From: Achromobacter insuavis
GTDB taxonomy: Bacteria; Pseudomonadota; Gammaproteobacteria; Burkholderiales; Burkholderiaceae_B
Direction of reading: 5' to 3'
NCBI RefSeq assembly: GCF_902859645.1
Contig: NZ_CADIJR010000009.1
Span: 62,001-126,000, forward strand
DNA: 64,000 nt
Shown: piece by piece, positions 1-11,556 of the stretch
How positions within the stretch are numbered: position 1 is the first letter of the stretch
Layout of the letters: every line of letters starts with the position of its first letter
Made by a program: the position numbers and the translations under genes
Notes under the pieces: model-generated
What the model saw: only the letters and a program-made list of their open reading frames with translations
The model's database searches: none
Told to the model about the DNA's origin: nothing

Positions 1-721
1 CTGCAGCGCGCGGTGCAAGGGCTGCCGGCCGACGATCCGCGCGTGCGGCTGGTGGCGGGGCTGGCGGCGTGGGACGGCATGGCGACCAGCGAGCGCGAGC
101 CGGGCTACTTCGACAACGCCGGTCCGGCGGTGATGGACGCCTGGCTGCGCGCCATGCTCAAGCGCACGCTGGCCGACGAGATGCCGGCCGACTTCTTCAA
201 GTGGTACAGCGCCACCGGCTACCCGACGCCGCAGGCGCCGGCCACCGGTTCCCTCAACCTGACCGCCGGCGTCAAGGTGCTGTTCAACGCCCTGGCCGGC
301 CCCGAGGCCGGCGTGCCGCAGCGCTATGACTTCTTCAATGGCGCGCGCGCCGATGACGTCATCCTGGCGGCGCTGGACGATGCGCTGACGGCGCTGCGCC
401 AGGCCTATGGGCAGGATCCGGCCGCGTGGAAGATCCCGGCGCCGCCGATGGTGTTCGCGCCCAAGAACTTCCTGGGCGTGCCGCAGGCCGACGCCAAGGC
501 GGTGTTGAGCTATCCGGCCACGCAGAACCGCGGCACCGAGAACAACATGACGGTGTTCGACGGCAAGTCGGTGCGGGCGGTGGACGTGGTGGCGCCGGGG
601 CAGAGCGGCTTCGTCGCCCCGGACGGCACGCCGTCGCCGCACACCCGCGACCAGTTCGACCTGTACAACACTTTCGGCAGCAAGCGGGTGTGGTTCACGG
701 CGGACGAGGTGCGGCGCAACG

Positions 722-4354
<3,633 letters not shown>

Positions 4355-4424
4355 ATCAATGCTCCCTCCAGAGCCAGCATGGTCACGCATCCCGGGCCGT
4401 GGCGATAGCGATAGTTATTCAATC

Positions 4425-4449
4425 ATGGGTTGAGATAAACTCAACCCAT
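4425..4449. promoter_or_regulatory. Perfect inverted repeat overlapping the lysR start codon
   Basis: ATGGGTTGAG and CTCAACCCAT are perfect 10-base arms separated by ATAAA. The right arm ends inside the ATG (4448-4450) of the LysR gene, and the left arm lies 70 bases before the ABC gene start. It could be an autoregulatory operator in DNA or an mRNA hairpin hiding the start codon. Confidence 0.6.
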
Positions 4450-5425
4450 GTCGACCCTGCCCACCCACATGCCGCCGCTGGCGGCGCTGCGCGCCTTCGA
4501 GGCCGTCGCCCGCCTGGGCAGTCTCAGCCGCGCCGCGGCCGAACTCAATGTCACCAAGAGCGCCGTCAGCCATCAGCTGCGCGCGCTGGAGGCCGACCTG
4601 GGCGTGAGCCTGCTGCGCCGGGGCGGCACGGTGCGCCGCGCGGAAACCACCGAGGCCGGTGCCGCCTTGCTGGCTTCCGTACAACAGGCCTTGACCCTGC
4701 TGGAGACCGCCTGCCGCAATGCCCGGGCCAGCGCCCGCGGCAAGCGGCGCTACAACCTGAACGTGTCGGCCAACCCGTCGCTGGCGGCCCTGTGGCTGGC
4801 GCCGCGCATCGGCCGTTTCATCGAATTGCACCCCGACATCGACATCCAGGTGTTCCTGCACGCCAGCCAGGACCCGGCCTGGAAGGCGCAGGACATCGAC
4901 CTGGCGTTCCTGCACGTGCGCGGCCTGGGTCCGCACCTGGCCGCGCCGGGCGATATCCCGCTGATGACGGAGACGGTGGTGCCGGTGTGCAGCCCGGCGC
5001 TGGTCGCGCCGGACGAGCGCGACGATCCGGCCGTCTTCACGCGCCATCGCTGGCTCGAGGAAAAGCACATCGACAGCCCCGAGACCGATTGGCGCACCTG
5101 GCGTCCGCGCCTCGGCCTGCCGGAAAGCGCGGGCCAGGATCCGCTGGTGCTGAGCGGCCTGAGCACGGTGGTGGCGGCGGCCGCGGCGGGCGTCGGGATC
5201 GCCCTGGGACGCGCGCCGCTGATCGACGAGGAACTGGCCAGCGGCCGGCTGGTGGCGCTGACGCCGGGCCTGCGCATGCGCGGCTCGTGGGGCTATGTGA
5301 TGCGCATCCACGCCAACCGGCCGATGGATGCGTCGCTGCCGGCGCTGGTGGAGTTCCTGGCGGAGGAAGGGCGCGGCGCCACGGTGTCGTGGCGCGAACC
5401 GTCCACCGCCGCGCGGCCGCGCTGA
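4448..5425 (+). CDS. LysR-family transcriptional regulator, GcvA-like
   Basis: A 325-residue regulator. The N-terminal winged helix-turn-helix (about residues 10-70, with LSRAAAELNVTKSAVSHQLRALE) is followed by a periplasmic-binding-like effector domain with GcvA-type features (PLAALRAFEAVARLGS opening, CSPAL and GVGIALGRAPL segments). It is divergent from the fused ABC exporter and most likely controls it or itself; the effector is unknown. No normal Shine-Dalgarno sequence precedes the ATG, because that position is occupied by the inverted repeat at 4425-4449. An internal ATG at 4469 is an alternative start but would shorten the N-terminus before the HTH. Confidence 0.85.
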   Translation: MSTLPTHMPPLAALRAFEAVARLGSLSRAAAELNVTKSAVSHQLRALEADLGVSLLRRGGTVRRAETTEAGAALLASVQQALTLLETACRNARASARGKRRYNLNVSANPSLAALWLAPRIGRFIELHPDIDIQVFLHASQDPAWKAQDIDLAFLHVRGLGPHLAAPGDIPLMTETVVPVCSPALVAPDERDDPAVFTRHRWLEEKHIDSPETDWRTWRPRLGLPESAGQDPLVLSGLSTVVAAAAAGVGIALGRAPLIDEELASGRLVALTPGLRMRGSWGYVMRIHANRPMDASLPALVEFLAEEGRGATVSWREPSTAARPR

Positions 5426-5499
5426 TGCGACGGCACTGACGCGGCGGAACTGAACCGCATCAATGCCTGGCCGGCGCGGTCGCGCCGGGAGCGGCGTCG

Positions 5500-5919
5500 T
5501 CAGGCGGGCGTGCTCGGCCGGTTGTCGGCGCGCCACTGCTCGCTTTGCGGCGTGCCGGGCACCGGCGGCCGCATGTCCTGGATGGTCCACAGGCCGAACG
5601 GCGTTTCATCGATATGGATTTCCCAGCGCAGCCCGCGGTCCGCGACATACGGCGCCAGCAGCCGGCCGACCGCGCCCAGGAACCGGCGCCGGGTCTCGTC
5701 CTCGTGGATCTGGCGGGCGATATGGTCGACCGAGATGCGCACGAAGTCGTCGGCGCGTTCGCCGCCGATGAAGAACGAGGACTTGGGCACGGGGTGGAAC
5801 ACCAGCCCGACGTAGAACTTCGGCAGGTCGGTGTAGAGCGCGGTAATGCGTTCGGCGATGGCCTGCTTGTCGGCGTCGGAGAAGGCGTCCTGCGGGTGAT
5901 AGATGTTCCAGAGCGGCAT
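5500..5919 (-). CDS. Tautomerase-superfamily protein (Cg10062/oxalocrotonate tautomerase-like)
   Basis: A 139-residue protein beginning MPLWNIYHP. After Met removal, Pro1 would be the catalytic base typical of the tautomerase fold. Length and the segments FYVGLVFHPVP, DFVRISVDHIARQIHED and WEIHIDETPFGLWTIQDMRPP match the larger fused tautomerase type that includes cis-3-chloroacrylic acid dehalogenase and Cg10062. The natural substrate cannot be told from sequence. The start at 5919 is supported by an AAGGAA ribosome site; the longer open frame to 6015 lacks the conserved Pro1. It is divergent from the HxlR gene, whose operator-like palindrome lies between them. Confidence 0.8.
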   Translation of the reverse strand: MPLWNIYHPQDAFSDADKQAIAERITALYTDLPKFYVGLVFHPVPKSSFFIGGERADDFVRISVDHIARQIHEDETRRRFLGAVGRLLAPYVADRGLRWEIHIDETPFGLWTIQDMRPPVPGTPQSEQWRADNRPSTPA

Positions 5920-6008
5920 GGCGGGGTTCCTTTTTGAGGAGGGGCGACGGCCGTCCGGCAGGGGCGGCCAGGGGGAATGGCGGTGTCGATCAGTTAGTAT
6001 AATTATTG

Positions 6009-6025
6009 ACTTCAATTATTGAAGT
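6009..6025. promoter_or_regulatory. 17-bp palindrome, likely HxlR operator
   Basis: ACTTCAAT-T-ATTGAAGT is a perfect inverted repeat in an AT-rich stretch between the divergent tautomerase and HxlR genes. A further copy of AATTATTGA starts at 6001, so there may be a second half-site. Location and symmetry suggest control of both genes by the adjacent HxlR protein. Confidence 0.6.
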
Positions 6026-6120
6026 TGTAAAGCAAAGGCCGTGGCGGGGAGGCTTGAGCGTTGTCCGCCCGGCTGCGATACTGCGGTGGCCGCGCTCCGG
6101 CGGCACGGCAAAGGGAATCC

Positions 6121-6612
6121 ATGCGCTCCAAGAGTTTTGAAGGAATGGTCTGCTCCATCGCCACGGTGCTCGATGCCGTCGGCGACCGCTGGGCCATGCT
6201 GATCCTGCGCGACCTGGTGCTCGGCCTGCGGCGCTACGATGACCTGCGCCGTTCGACCGGCATCGCCAACGCGACGCTGGCCGACCGGCTCAGGCAGCTG
6301 GAACAGAACGGGCTGATCGAACGCCGCCTGTACCAGAGCGGCCCCGATCGTCATGAATATCTGCCCACCGCCAAGGGCCGCGATATCGCCCTGGTGCTGC
6401 AGGCGCTGGCCCAGGTCGGCGACCAATGGCAGCCGGACGGCGGGCCGCCGCTGCGGTTCATGAACGCGCAGACCGGCCGCCGCGTCGAACTCGGACTGGT
6501 CGAGGAAGGCACCGGCGCGCGCGTGGGCCACCAGGACCTGCGGGTGGAAGCCGGGCCCGGCGCGGACGACCTGATGCGCTGGCGGCTGGCACGAAAAACG
6601 GAGCGCGCATGA
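6121..6612 (+). CDS. HxlR-family winged-helix transcriptional regulator
   Basis: A 163-residue regulator. The HxlR signature is clear: a conserved cysteine near the N-terminus (GMVCSIATVLDAVGDRWAMLILRDL), then a MarR-like winged helix (RRYDDLRRSTGIANATLADRLRQLEQNGLIERR) and YLPTAKG. In this family the N-terminal Cys often senses electrophiles or oxidants. The start at 6121 has AAAGGGAA upstream; the longer frame from 6061 is less likely. It overlaps the following secreted-protein gene by ATGA, so the two are translated together. The likely target is the divergent tautomerase gene across the palindrome at 6009-6025. Confidence 0.85.
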   Translation: MRSKSFEGMVCSIATVLDAVGDRWAMLILRDLVLGLRRYDDLRRSTGIANATLADRLRQLEQNGLIERRLYQSGPDRHEYLPTAKGRDIALVLQALAQVGDQWQPDGGPPLRFMNAQTGRRVELGLVEEGTGARVGHQDLRVEAGPGADDLMRWRLARKTERA

Positions 6613-7055
6613 TGACCGTGACCCGCTGGTTGCGAACCCTGCTGTTGCCGGCGGTGCTGCTGCTGCCATCGGCCGCCGCGCTGGCGCAGGCCGCGCCCAC
6701 CCCCGGTTGCGAGGATTTCCTGGCCGCGCTCGGCGACAAGCCCGAGTCCATCGAATACCAGGGCTGCCGCCAGGAACTGCACGGCCAGGGCAAGCCGCTG
6801 GTGGCGCGCTACCGCCTGGACGGCACCGCGGCCGCCGGGGTCGAACGCTACCTGCGACAACGCTTCGACCTGCAGCCGCTGCACTACCGCTGCTGCGGCT
6901 GGGAGGCGCCGCCGCAATCCTGGCGCGACCCGCGCACCGGGCGCGATTACCTGATCGTGTTCGCCTCCGAAGAGACGCTGGTCTCCTCGCGGGCCCGCTG
7001 GGACCGCATCGACAATTTCCATATCCGGGTCGAGCTGTACACCGAGGCCATCTGA
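6609..7055 (+). CDS. Small secreted Cys-containing protein, DUF4952-like
   Basis: A 148-residue protein with a clear signal peptide (LLLPAVLLLPSAAALAQA) and a mature part of about 120 residues. It holds three separated features: CEDF, YQGCRQEL, and the CCGWE motif followed by DYLIVFASEETLVSSRARW. Four mature cysteines suggest disulfides in the periplasm. The pattern recalls uncharacterised DUF4952 proteins, an assignment from memory with moderate trust. The start codon overlaps the HxlR stop (ATGA at 6609-6612), so it belongs to that transcript. Its function is unknown. Confidence 0.6.
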   Translation: MMTVTRWLRTLLLPAVLLLPSAAALAQAAPTPGCEDFLAALGDKPESIEYQGCRQELHGQGKPLVARYRLDGTAAAGVERYLRQRFDLQPLHYRCCGWEAPPQSWRDPRTGRDYLIVFASEETLVSSRARWDRIDNFHIRVELYTEAI

Positions 7056-7149
7056 GGCCGCGCTTCTATTCAGTATTCGCCGCGCCGATACAACCGGCGC
7101 CGGCCGCCGCCCGCGTCACACTGCCGCCATTCATCCTGGGAGTGTGGCC

Positions 7150-8337
7150 GTGAAGCGTTATGACGTGATTGTGATCGGTGCGGGCGTGGTCGGCAGTTCG
7201 GTCGCCTACCATCTGGCGGCCCTGGGCGCGACCCGCGTGCTGGTGCTGGACCGCGCCACCATCGGCGCCGGCACCACGGCGCAGTCCTCGGGCATCCTGC
7301 GCACCCACTATTCGGTGCGCGAGAACGTCGAGCTGGCGCGGCGCTCGTGGAGCGCCTTCACCGATTTCGCCGCCTATGTCGGCGACGAGGACGCGGCCAG
7401 CGGCCTGGTGCGCTGCGGCTACCTGATCGCGGCGGCCGACGACGACAAGCGCGCGCCGCTGGCCGACGCGCTGGCGCAGCAGCAGGCGCAGGGCATTCCG
7501 GTGCAGCGGCTGGACGCGGCGCAGGCGCGCGAACTGCTGCCGATCGCCGATTTCCACGATGCCGCGTTGATCGGCTTCGAGCCCGAGGCGGGCTTTGCCG
7601 ACGCCTATCTGGTCGCCACCAGCTTTGCCCGGGCGGCGCGCCGGCGCGGCGTCACGATCCGCGAGAACGTCGCCGTGCACGGCCTGTCGTGGCAAGGCGG
7701 GCGCGTGACCGGCGTGGCCACGTCCGAGGGCGATTACGCCTGCGACGTGGTCGTCAGCACCCAGAACATCTGGACCGCCGAACTGGCGGCGTGGACCGGC
7801 GTGGCGCTGCCGCTGGCGCCCGAGCGCCACGCCGTGCTGGCGCTGGAATGCGCGGCGGCGCCCTATACCTATTCCATGCCGGTCTACAAGGACCTGGCCT
7901 CGCCCGGCATGCTGTACTGCCGCAGCTATGGCGGCAGCCAGATGCTGGTCAGCGAGGGCACCGTCGGTGAAAAGCTGCCGCCCGGCGAGACCGAGCAGGG
8001 CGACATCCCGCTGGATTACGTGGCGGCGGTCGGCGAACAGGTGGCGGCGCGCTTTCCGGCGTATGCCGAAGCCGGCCTGGCGTCATCCTGGACCGGCGTG
8101 TACGACGTGACGCCGGACTGGAATCCGGTGCTGGGCCGCATCGGCGGCGTGGAGGGGCTGGTGGCGGGATTCGGTTTTTCCGGCCACGGTTTCAAGCTGT
8201 CGCCCGCGGTCGGCCGGGTGCTGGCGCAGGAGGCGCTGGGGCTGGCGACCGACGTGCCGCTGGCGCCCTACGCGCTGGAGCGGTTCGCGCGCGGCGCGCT
8301 GCTGACCGGCAGGTACGGGCGGGGCGCGGTGTCGTGA
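7150..8337 (+). CDS. FAD-dependent oxidoreductase (DadA/sarcosine oxidase beta-like)
   Basis: A 395-residue flavoprotein of the D-amino-acid oxidase (DAO) fold. The FAD dinucleotide motif VIVIGAGVVGSSVAYHLA is at the N-terminus, and the C-terminal GFSGHGFKLSPAVG block is the usual second FAD contact. Members oxidise C-N bonds of amino or N-methyl amino acids; the substrate here is unknown. No partner subunit or transporter is adjacent. GTG at 7150 is preferred because GGGAG (7138-7142) sits 7 bases upstream; GTG at 7144 is in frame but too close to that site. The gene is convergent with the LysR gene at 8360-9373. Confidence 0.8.
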   Translation: MKRYDVIVIGAGVVGSSVAYHLAALGATRVLVLDRATIGAGTTAQSSGILRTHYSVRENVELARRSWSAFTDFAAYVGDEDAASGLVRCGYLIAAADDDKRAPLADALAQQQAQGIPVQRLDAAQARELLPIADFHDAALIGFEPEAGFADAYLVATSFARAARRRGVTIRENVAVHGLSWQGGRVTGVATSEGDYACDVVVSTQNIWTAELAAWTGVALPLAPERHAVLALECAAAPYTYSMPVYKDLASPGMLYCRSYGGSQMLVSEGTVGEKLPPGETEQGDIPLDYVAAVGEQVAARFPAYAEAGLASSWTGVYDVTPDWNPVLGRIGGVEGLVAGFGFSGHGFKLSPAVGRVLAQEALGLATDVPLAPYALERFARGALLTGRYGRGAVS

Positions 8338-8359
8338 GGGGCGCGGCGGGCCGGACGGG

Positions 8360-9373
8360 TCAGCGCCGCAGGCTGCGCCACAGCGAGGCCGCCGGCAGGC
8401 CAAGCGCCGGCGCGATGTCTTGCTGCATCAGGCGTTCGACCGCCACCAGGATCACGTTGCGGGCCTCGGCCGGCAGCTTGCCGGCCTCCTGCGGCCGCGA
8501 CGCCAGGTAGAAGGCGCGCGCCAGGTCGGGGTCGTCGGCGCGGGCCTTGTCCAGCCAGGGCGCCAGCGGCAGCACTCGCAGCTGGTCGATGAAATGGCGC
8601 GATTGCCAGATGCACAGCGGCGTGCTGATGGCAAAGCCCAGGCCGGCGGTGACCAGGCTGAGCAGGGGATCGGTATTGTCGAATTCGAACGTGCGCTCGA
8701 TGACGATGCCGCGCGCTTCCAGCAGGCGATCGATGGCCGCGCCGATGTGCGAGCGGGCGCTGTAGCGGATGAACTGGCTGCGGCGTCCCAGTTCCGCCAG
8801 CGAGCGCGCGCCCTCCCAGGGCAGGGCGCGCGGCAGCACCAGCAGATAGGGCTCGCTGAACAGCCCGAGCTTGCGGATGGCGGACGGCTCGGCGGCGGCG
8901 CTGGTGCTGATGACCAGGTCCAGCAGGCGTTCTTCCAGCTGTTTGTCCAGCACCGGCGTGATGCCCGACCACAGCCGGATCTGGCGCGACGTGCCGGACA
9001 GGCCGTGGATTAGGGTCGGCCCGAGCGTGCCCGCGAACGAGTCGACGCAGCCGAAGCGCACGATGTTGCGCCGCGCGCGGCTCAGGTTGCGCACGCTTTC
9101 GGTCATGTCGCCGGCCTGCGCCAGCAGGCGCGACGCATGGTCGAACAGCAGGTCGCCCGCCGGCGTGGGGCGGGCCGGGCGCGTGCTGCGGTCGAGCAGT
9201 TCGGTGGACAGCGCGGTCTCCAGCTGCTTGATGCGCTGCGATACCGCGGCCTGCGACAGGCCCAGCAGTTGCGCCGCGCCCGACACCGATGCCGCCTGCA
9301 CCACCGCCACCCAGGTCAGCAGCAGGCTCCACTCCGGGTAGGGGTCGGCGTCGCGGTACGGCAGGCGCTGCAT
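8360..9373 (-). CDS. LysR-family transcriptional regulator
   Basis: A 337-residue regulator. The HTH (SVSGAAQLLGLSQAAVSQRIKQLETAL) is preceded by an unusually long leader, then RSTRPARPTPAGDLL and a substrate-binding domain. The ATG at 9373 has a weak ribosome site, but the gene starts only 22 bases after the hutG stop on the same strand, so translation is probably coupled. Being downstream of hutG suggests control of a histidine or N-formylglutamate function, though classical hut regulation uses HutC. The C-terminal half is less typical of well-known LysR proteins. Confidence 0.8.
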   Translation of the reverse strand: MQRLPYRDADPYPEWSLLLTWVAVVQAASVSGAAQLLGLSQAAVSQRIKQLETALSTELLDRSTRPARPTPAGDLLFDHASRLLAQAGDMTESVRNLSRARRNIVRFGCVDSFAGTLGPTLIHGLSGTSRQIRLWSGITPVLDKQLEERLLDLVISTSAAAEPSAIRKLGLFSEPYLLVLPRALPWEGARSLAELGRRSQFIRYSARSHIGAAIDRLLEARGIVIERTFEFDNTDPLLSLVTAGLGFAISTPLCIWQSRHFIDQLRVLPLAPWLDKARADDPDLARAFYLASRPQEAGKLPAEARNVILVAVERLMQQDIAPALGLPAASLWRSLRR

Positions 9374-9395
9374 CGGCGCGGTCCGGCCGGCGGCG

Positions 9396-10196
9396 TCAGC
9401 GCTTGCGCGCCAGCGTCTGCGCCAGCGCGGCGCGCACCATGCCTTCCACGACCGGGATGACCTTGGCGGCGGCGTTGGCCCGGTAGCCATAGGGGTAGGA
9501 CTCGTCCATGTAGGTCGACTGGCACATTTCCAGTTGCACCGCATGGATGTCCTCGGCCGGCGAGCCGTAGTGGCGGGTGATGTAGCCGCCCTTGAAGCGG
9601 CCGTTGACGGCCGAGGTGTAGCCGCAGTCCGGCAGGCGCTCGGCGATGGCCTCGAGGATGTCGGGCGCGCAACTGGCGCCGTCCGCGGTGCCGAGGTTCA
9701 GGTCGGGCAGCTTGCCCTCGAACAGGCGCGGCAGCACGCTGGCGATGGAATGGGCTTCCCACAGCAGCACTGTGCCATGTTCGGCGCGGATGCGGTCGAG
9801 TTCTTCGCGCAGCTTGGCGTGGTAGGGCTGCCAGTAGGTCTGCAGCCGGTGCGCGCGCTCGTCGTCGGTCAGGCTGGCGTCGTTCGGGTACAGCGGCTCG
9901 CCGCGGAAGGTATGGGTCGGGCACAGGCCGGTCTTGGTCTGGCCGGGGTACAGGCTTTCGTCGTCGGGCGGACGGTTCAGGTCGACCACGTAGCGCGAAT
10001 AGCGGGCGCCGAGCACGGAGGCGCCCAGCGCGTCGGCGAACTGGTACAGCGTGTCCAGGTGCCAATCGGTGTCGCCGGACTGTTGGCCGGCGGCGGTCAT
10101 GCGGGCGCGCTGGGCGTCGGGAAGCTGGCTGCCCAGGTGGGGGATGGAGATCAGCAGCGGGGCAGTGCCGCGGCTGAAGTGGTAGATGTCGCTCAA
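9396..10196 (-). CDS. hutG: N-formylglutamate deformylase (HutG)
   Basis: A 266-residue metal-dependent amidohydrolase that hydrolyses N-formyl-L-glutamate to glutamate and formate, the last step of the five-step histidine degradation route. The start LSDIYHFSRGTAPLLISIPHLG, the YVVDLNRPPDDESLYPGQ block, LLWEAHSI and GRFKGGYITRHYG match HutG well. The start codon is TTG with GGAG upstream; no ATG is available at the conserved N-terminus. No other hut gene is in the window, so it is either detached from the main hut operon or serves a side route. It leads a two-gene transcript with the LysR gene at 8360. Confidence 0.9.
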   Translation of the reverse strand: MSDIYHFSRGTAPLLISIPHLGSQLPDAQRARMTAAGQQSGDTDWHLDTLYQFADALGASVLGARYSRYVVDLNRPPDDESLYPGQTKTGLCPTHTFRGEPLYPNDASLTDDERAHRLQTYWQPYHAKLREELDRIRAEHGTVLLWEAHSIASVLPRLFEGKLPDLNLGTADGASCAPDILEAIAERLPDCGYTSAVNGRFKGGYITRHYGSPAEDIHAVQLEMCQSTYMDESYPYGYRANAAAKVIPVVEGMVRAALAQTLARKR

Positions 10197-10320
10197 GAAA
10201 AACTCCGGGTGGCAAGGGCAAGGCGCCGCGGGCTGGGCCGCGGATGGCGGGCGCCCTTACGCCGGAGCGCTGTCCCGCGGAGACCGGACAGCACTCTAGA
10301 CAGGACCACCCGCCAGAGGT

Positions 10321-10367
10321 TTTGCATCAGTTTAGTGGATATAGATGATCGGTATCACTGATGCAAA
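10321..10367. promoter_or_regulatory. Long inverted repeat upstream of hutG
   Basis: TTTGCATCAGT (10321-10331) and ACTGATGCAAA (10357-10367) are perfect 11-base arms around an AT-rich 25-base centre that also contains GATA...TATC. On the minus strand TATATC in the centre could serve as a -10 element. It lies 125-171 bases before the hutG start and may bind a regulator as two half-sites. Confidence 0.5.
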
Positions 10368-10438
10368 TGACGCCGGCCCGGGAGCATGCGGACGTTTGTT
10401 CCAGCCGCCGCGTTGCCATGCCGGCGCACACACAGGCC

Positions 10439-11368
10439 TCATGCCGGCCAGGGCGCGCCCTGTTGCCAGCGCGCCACGATGCCGTCGATCAGCAGCCGCA
10501 CCTTGGGGGCCAGGTGGCGCCGGTGCGGATACACGGCGCAGACGGGCGCGCCCGGCGGCGCGTGGGGCTCCAGCACGGCCACCAGGTGCCCTTGCCGCAG
10601 GTCGTTGCCCACCAGGAAGGCGCCCAGCTGGACGATGCCCGCGCCTGCCAATGCGGCATCGCGCAATGCCTCGGTGTTGCCCAGCCGCAGTCGGCCGGCG
10701 ACCGCGACAGGGCGGTCCTGGCCGTGGCTGGCGTAGCGCCACGGGACCGGCGCGCCCATGTGGGTGAAGGCCAGGGTCTGGTGGCGCGCCAGATCGTCGG
10801 GCGAGGCCGGCGCGCCGTGGCGCGCCAGATAGTCGGGGGCGGCGCAGGTGATGAGCCGGTGCGGCGCCAGGACGCGCCGCACCAGCCGGCTGTCGGCCTC
10901 GCCGCCAATGCGGATGGCGACGTCGATGCCGTCGCGCACCAGGTCGGTGTAGTCGTCGGTGAAGCTGATGTCGGCTTCGACGCCGGGCCATTGCCGCAGG
11001 TAGTCGGCCACCAAGGGCATGATGTGCAGCCGGCCCAAGGCCACCGGCAGGTCGATGCGCAGGCGGCCGCGCGGCGTTTCCTGGCGGCTGGCCATGGCGC
11101 CGGTGGCGTTGTCGACCTCGGCCACGATGCGCTGCGCGTGTTCGTAGAACAGCCGGCCTTCGTCGCTGAGGCTGACGCTGCGGGTACTGCGATGCAGCAG
11201 CCGCGCGCCCAGGCCCTGTTCGAGCCGCGCGATGCATTTGCCGATGGCCGAGCGCGACAGCCCCAGGCGTTCCGAGGCCAGCGTGAAGCTCTGCGCGTCG
11301 GCGACGCGAATGAAGGCGATCACATCGCCGATATGGTCGATGCCGGTGGCAGGGGCGGGCGGCGTCAT
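10439..11368 (-). CDS. LysR-family transcriptional regulator
   Basis: A 309-residue regulator of the common type with HTH FTLASERLGLSRSAIGKCIARLEQGL, LLHRSTRSVSLSDEG and an effector domain with the DLVRDGIDVAIRIG motif. Such proteins in proteobacteria often repress a divergently transcribed efflux or reductase gene. Here the divergent neighbour is the MFS exporter at 11557, 188 bases away, which is the obvious target. GTTTC and GAAAC half-sites occur around 11426-11466 in the shared intergenic region, but I cannot define an operator. The effector is unknown. Confidence 0.85.
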   Translation of the reverse strand: MTPPAPATGIDHIGDVIAFIRVADAQSFTLASERLGLSRSAIGKCIARLEQGLGARLLHRSTRSVSLSDEGRLFYEHAQRIVAEVDNATGAMASRQETPRGRLRIDLPVALGRLHIMPLVADYLRQWPGVEADISFTDDYTDLVRDGIDVAIRIGGEADSRLVRRVLAPHRLITCAAPDYLARHGAPASPDDLARHQTLAFTHMGAPVPWRYASHGQDRPVAVAGRLRLGNTEALRDAALAGAGIVQLGAFLVGNDLRQGHLVAVLEPHAPPGAPVCAVYPHRRHLAPKVRLLIDGIVARWQQGAPWPA

Positions 11369-11556
11369 GGAACGGCTCCAGGGCGGGGCGGCGATGTCGC
11401 GTCCGATTGGCGACGATTCGTCCCTTTTGTTTCTTTGGAAGCCTACTTTATCAGCGAAACGGAAACAGTAGACTGGCCGGGCCAGCTGTCGGACGGCCTG
11501 GCGCGAGCGCCCGCCCGGCGTTCTTTTCCCTGTTCCTGTTTGGCGAGAGGCTTTCC

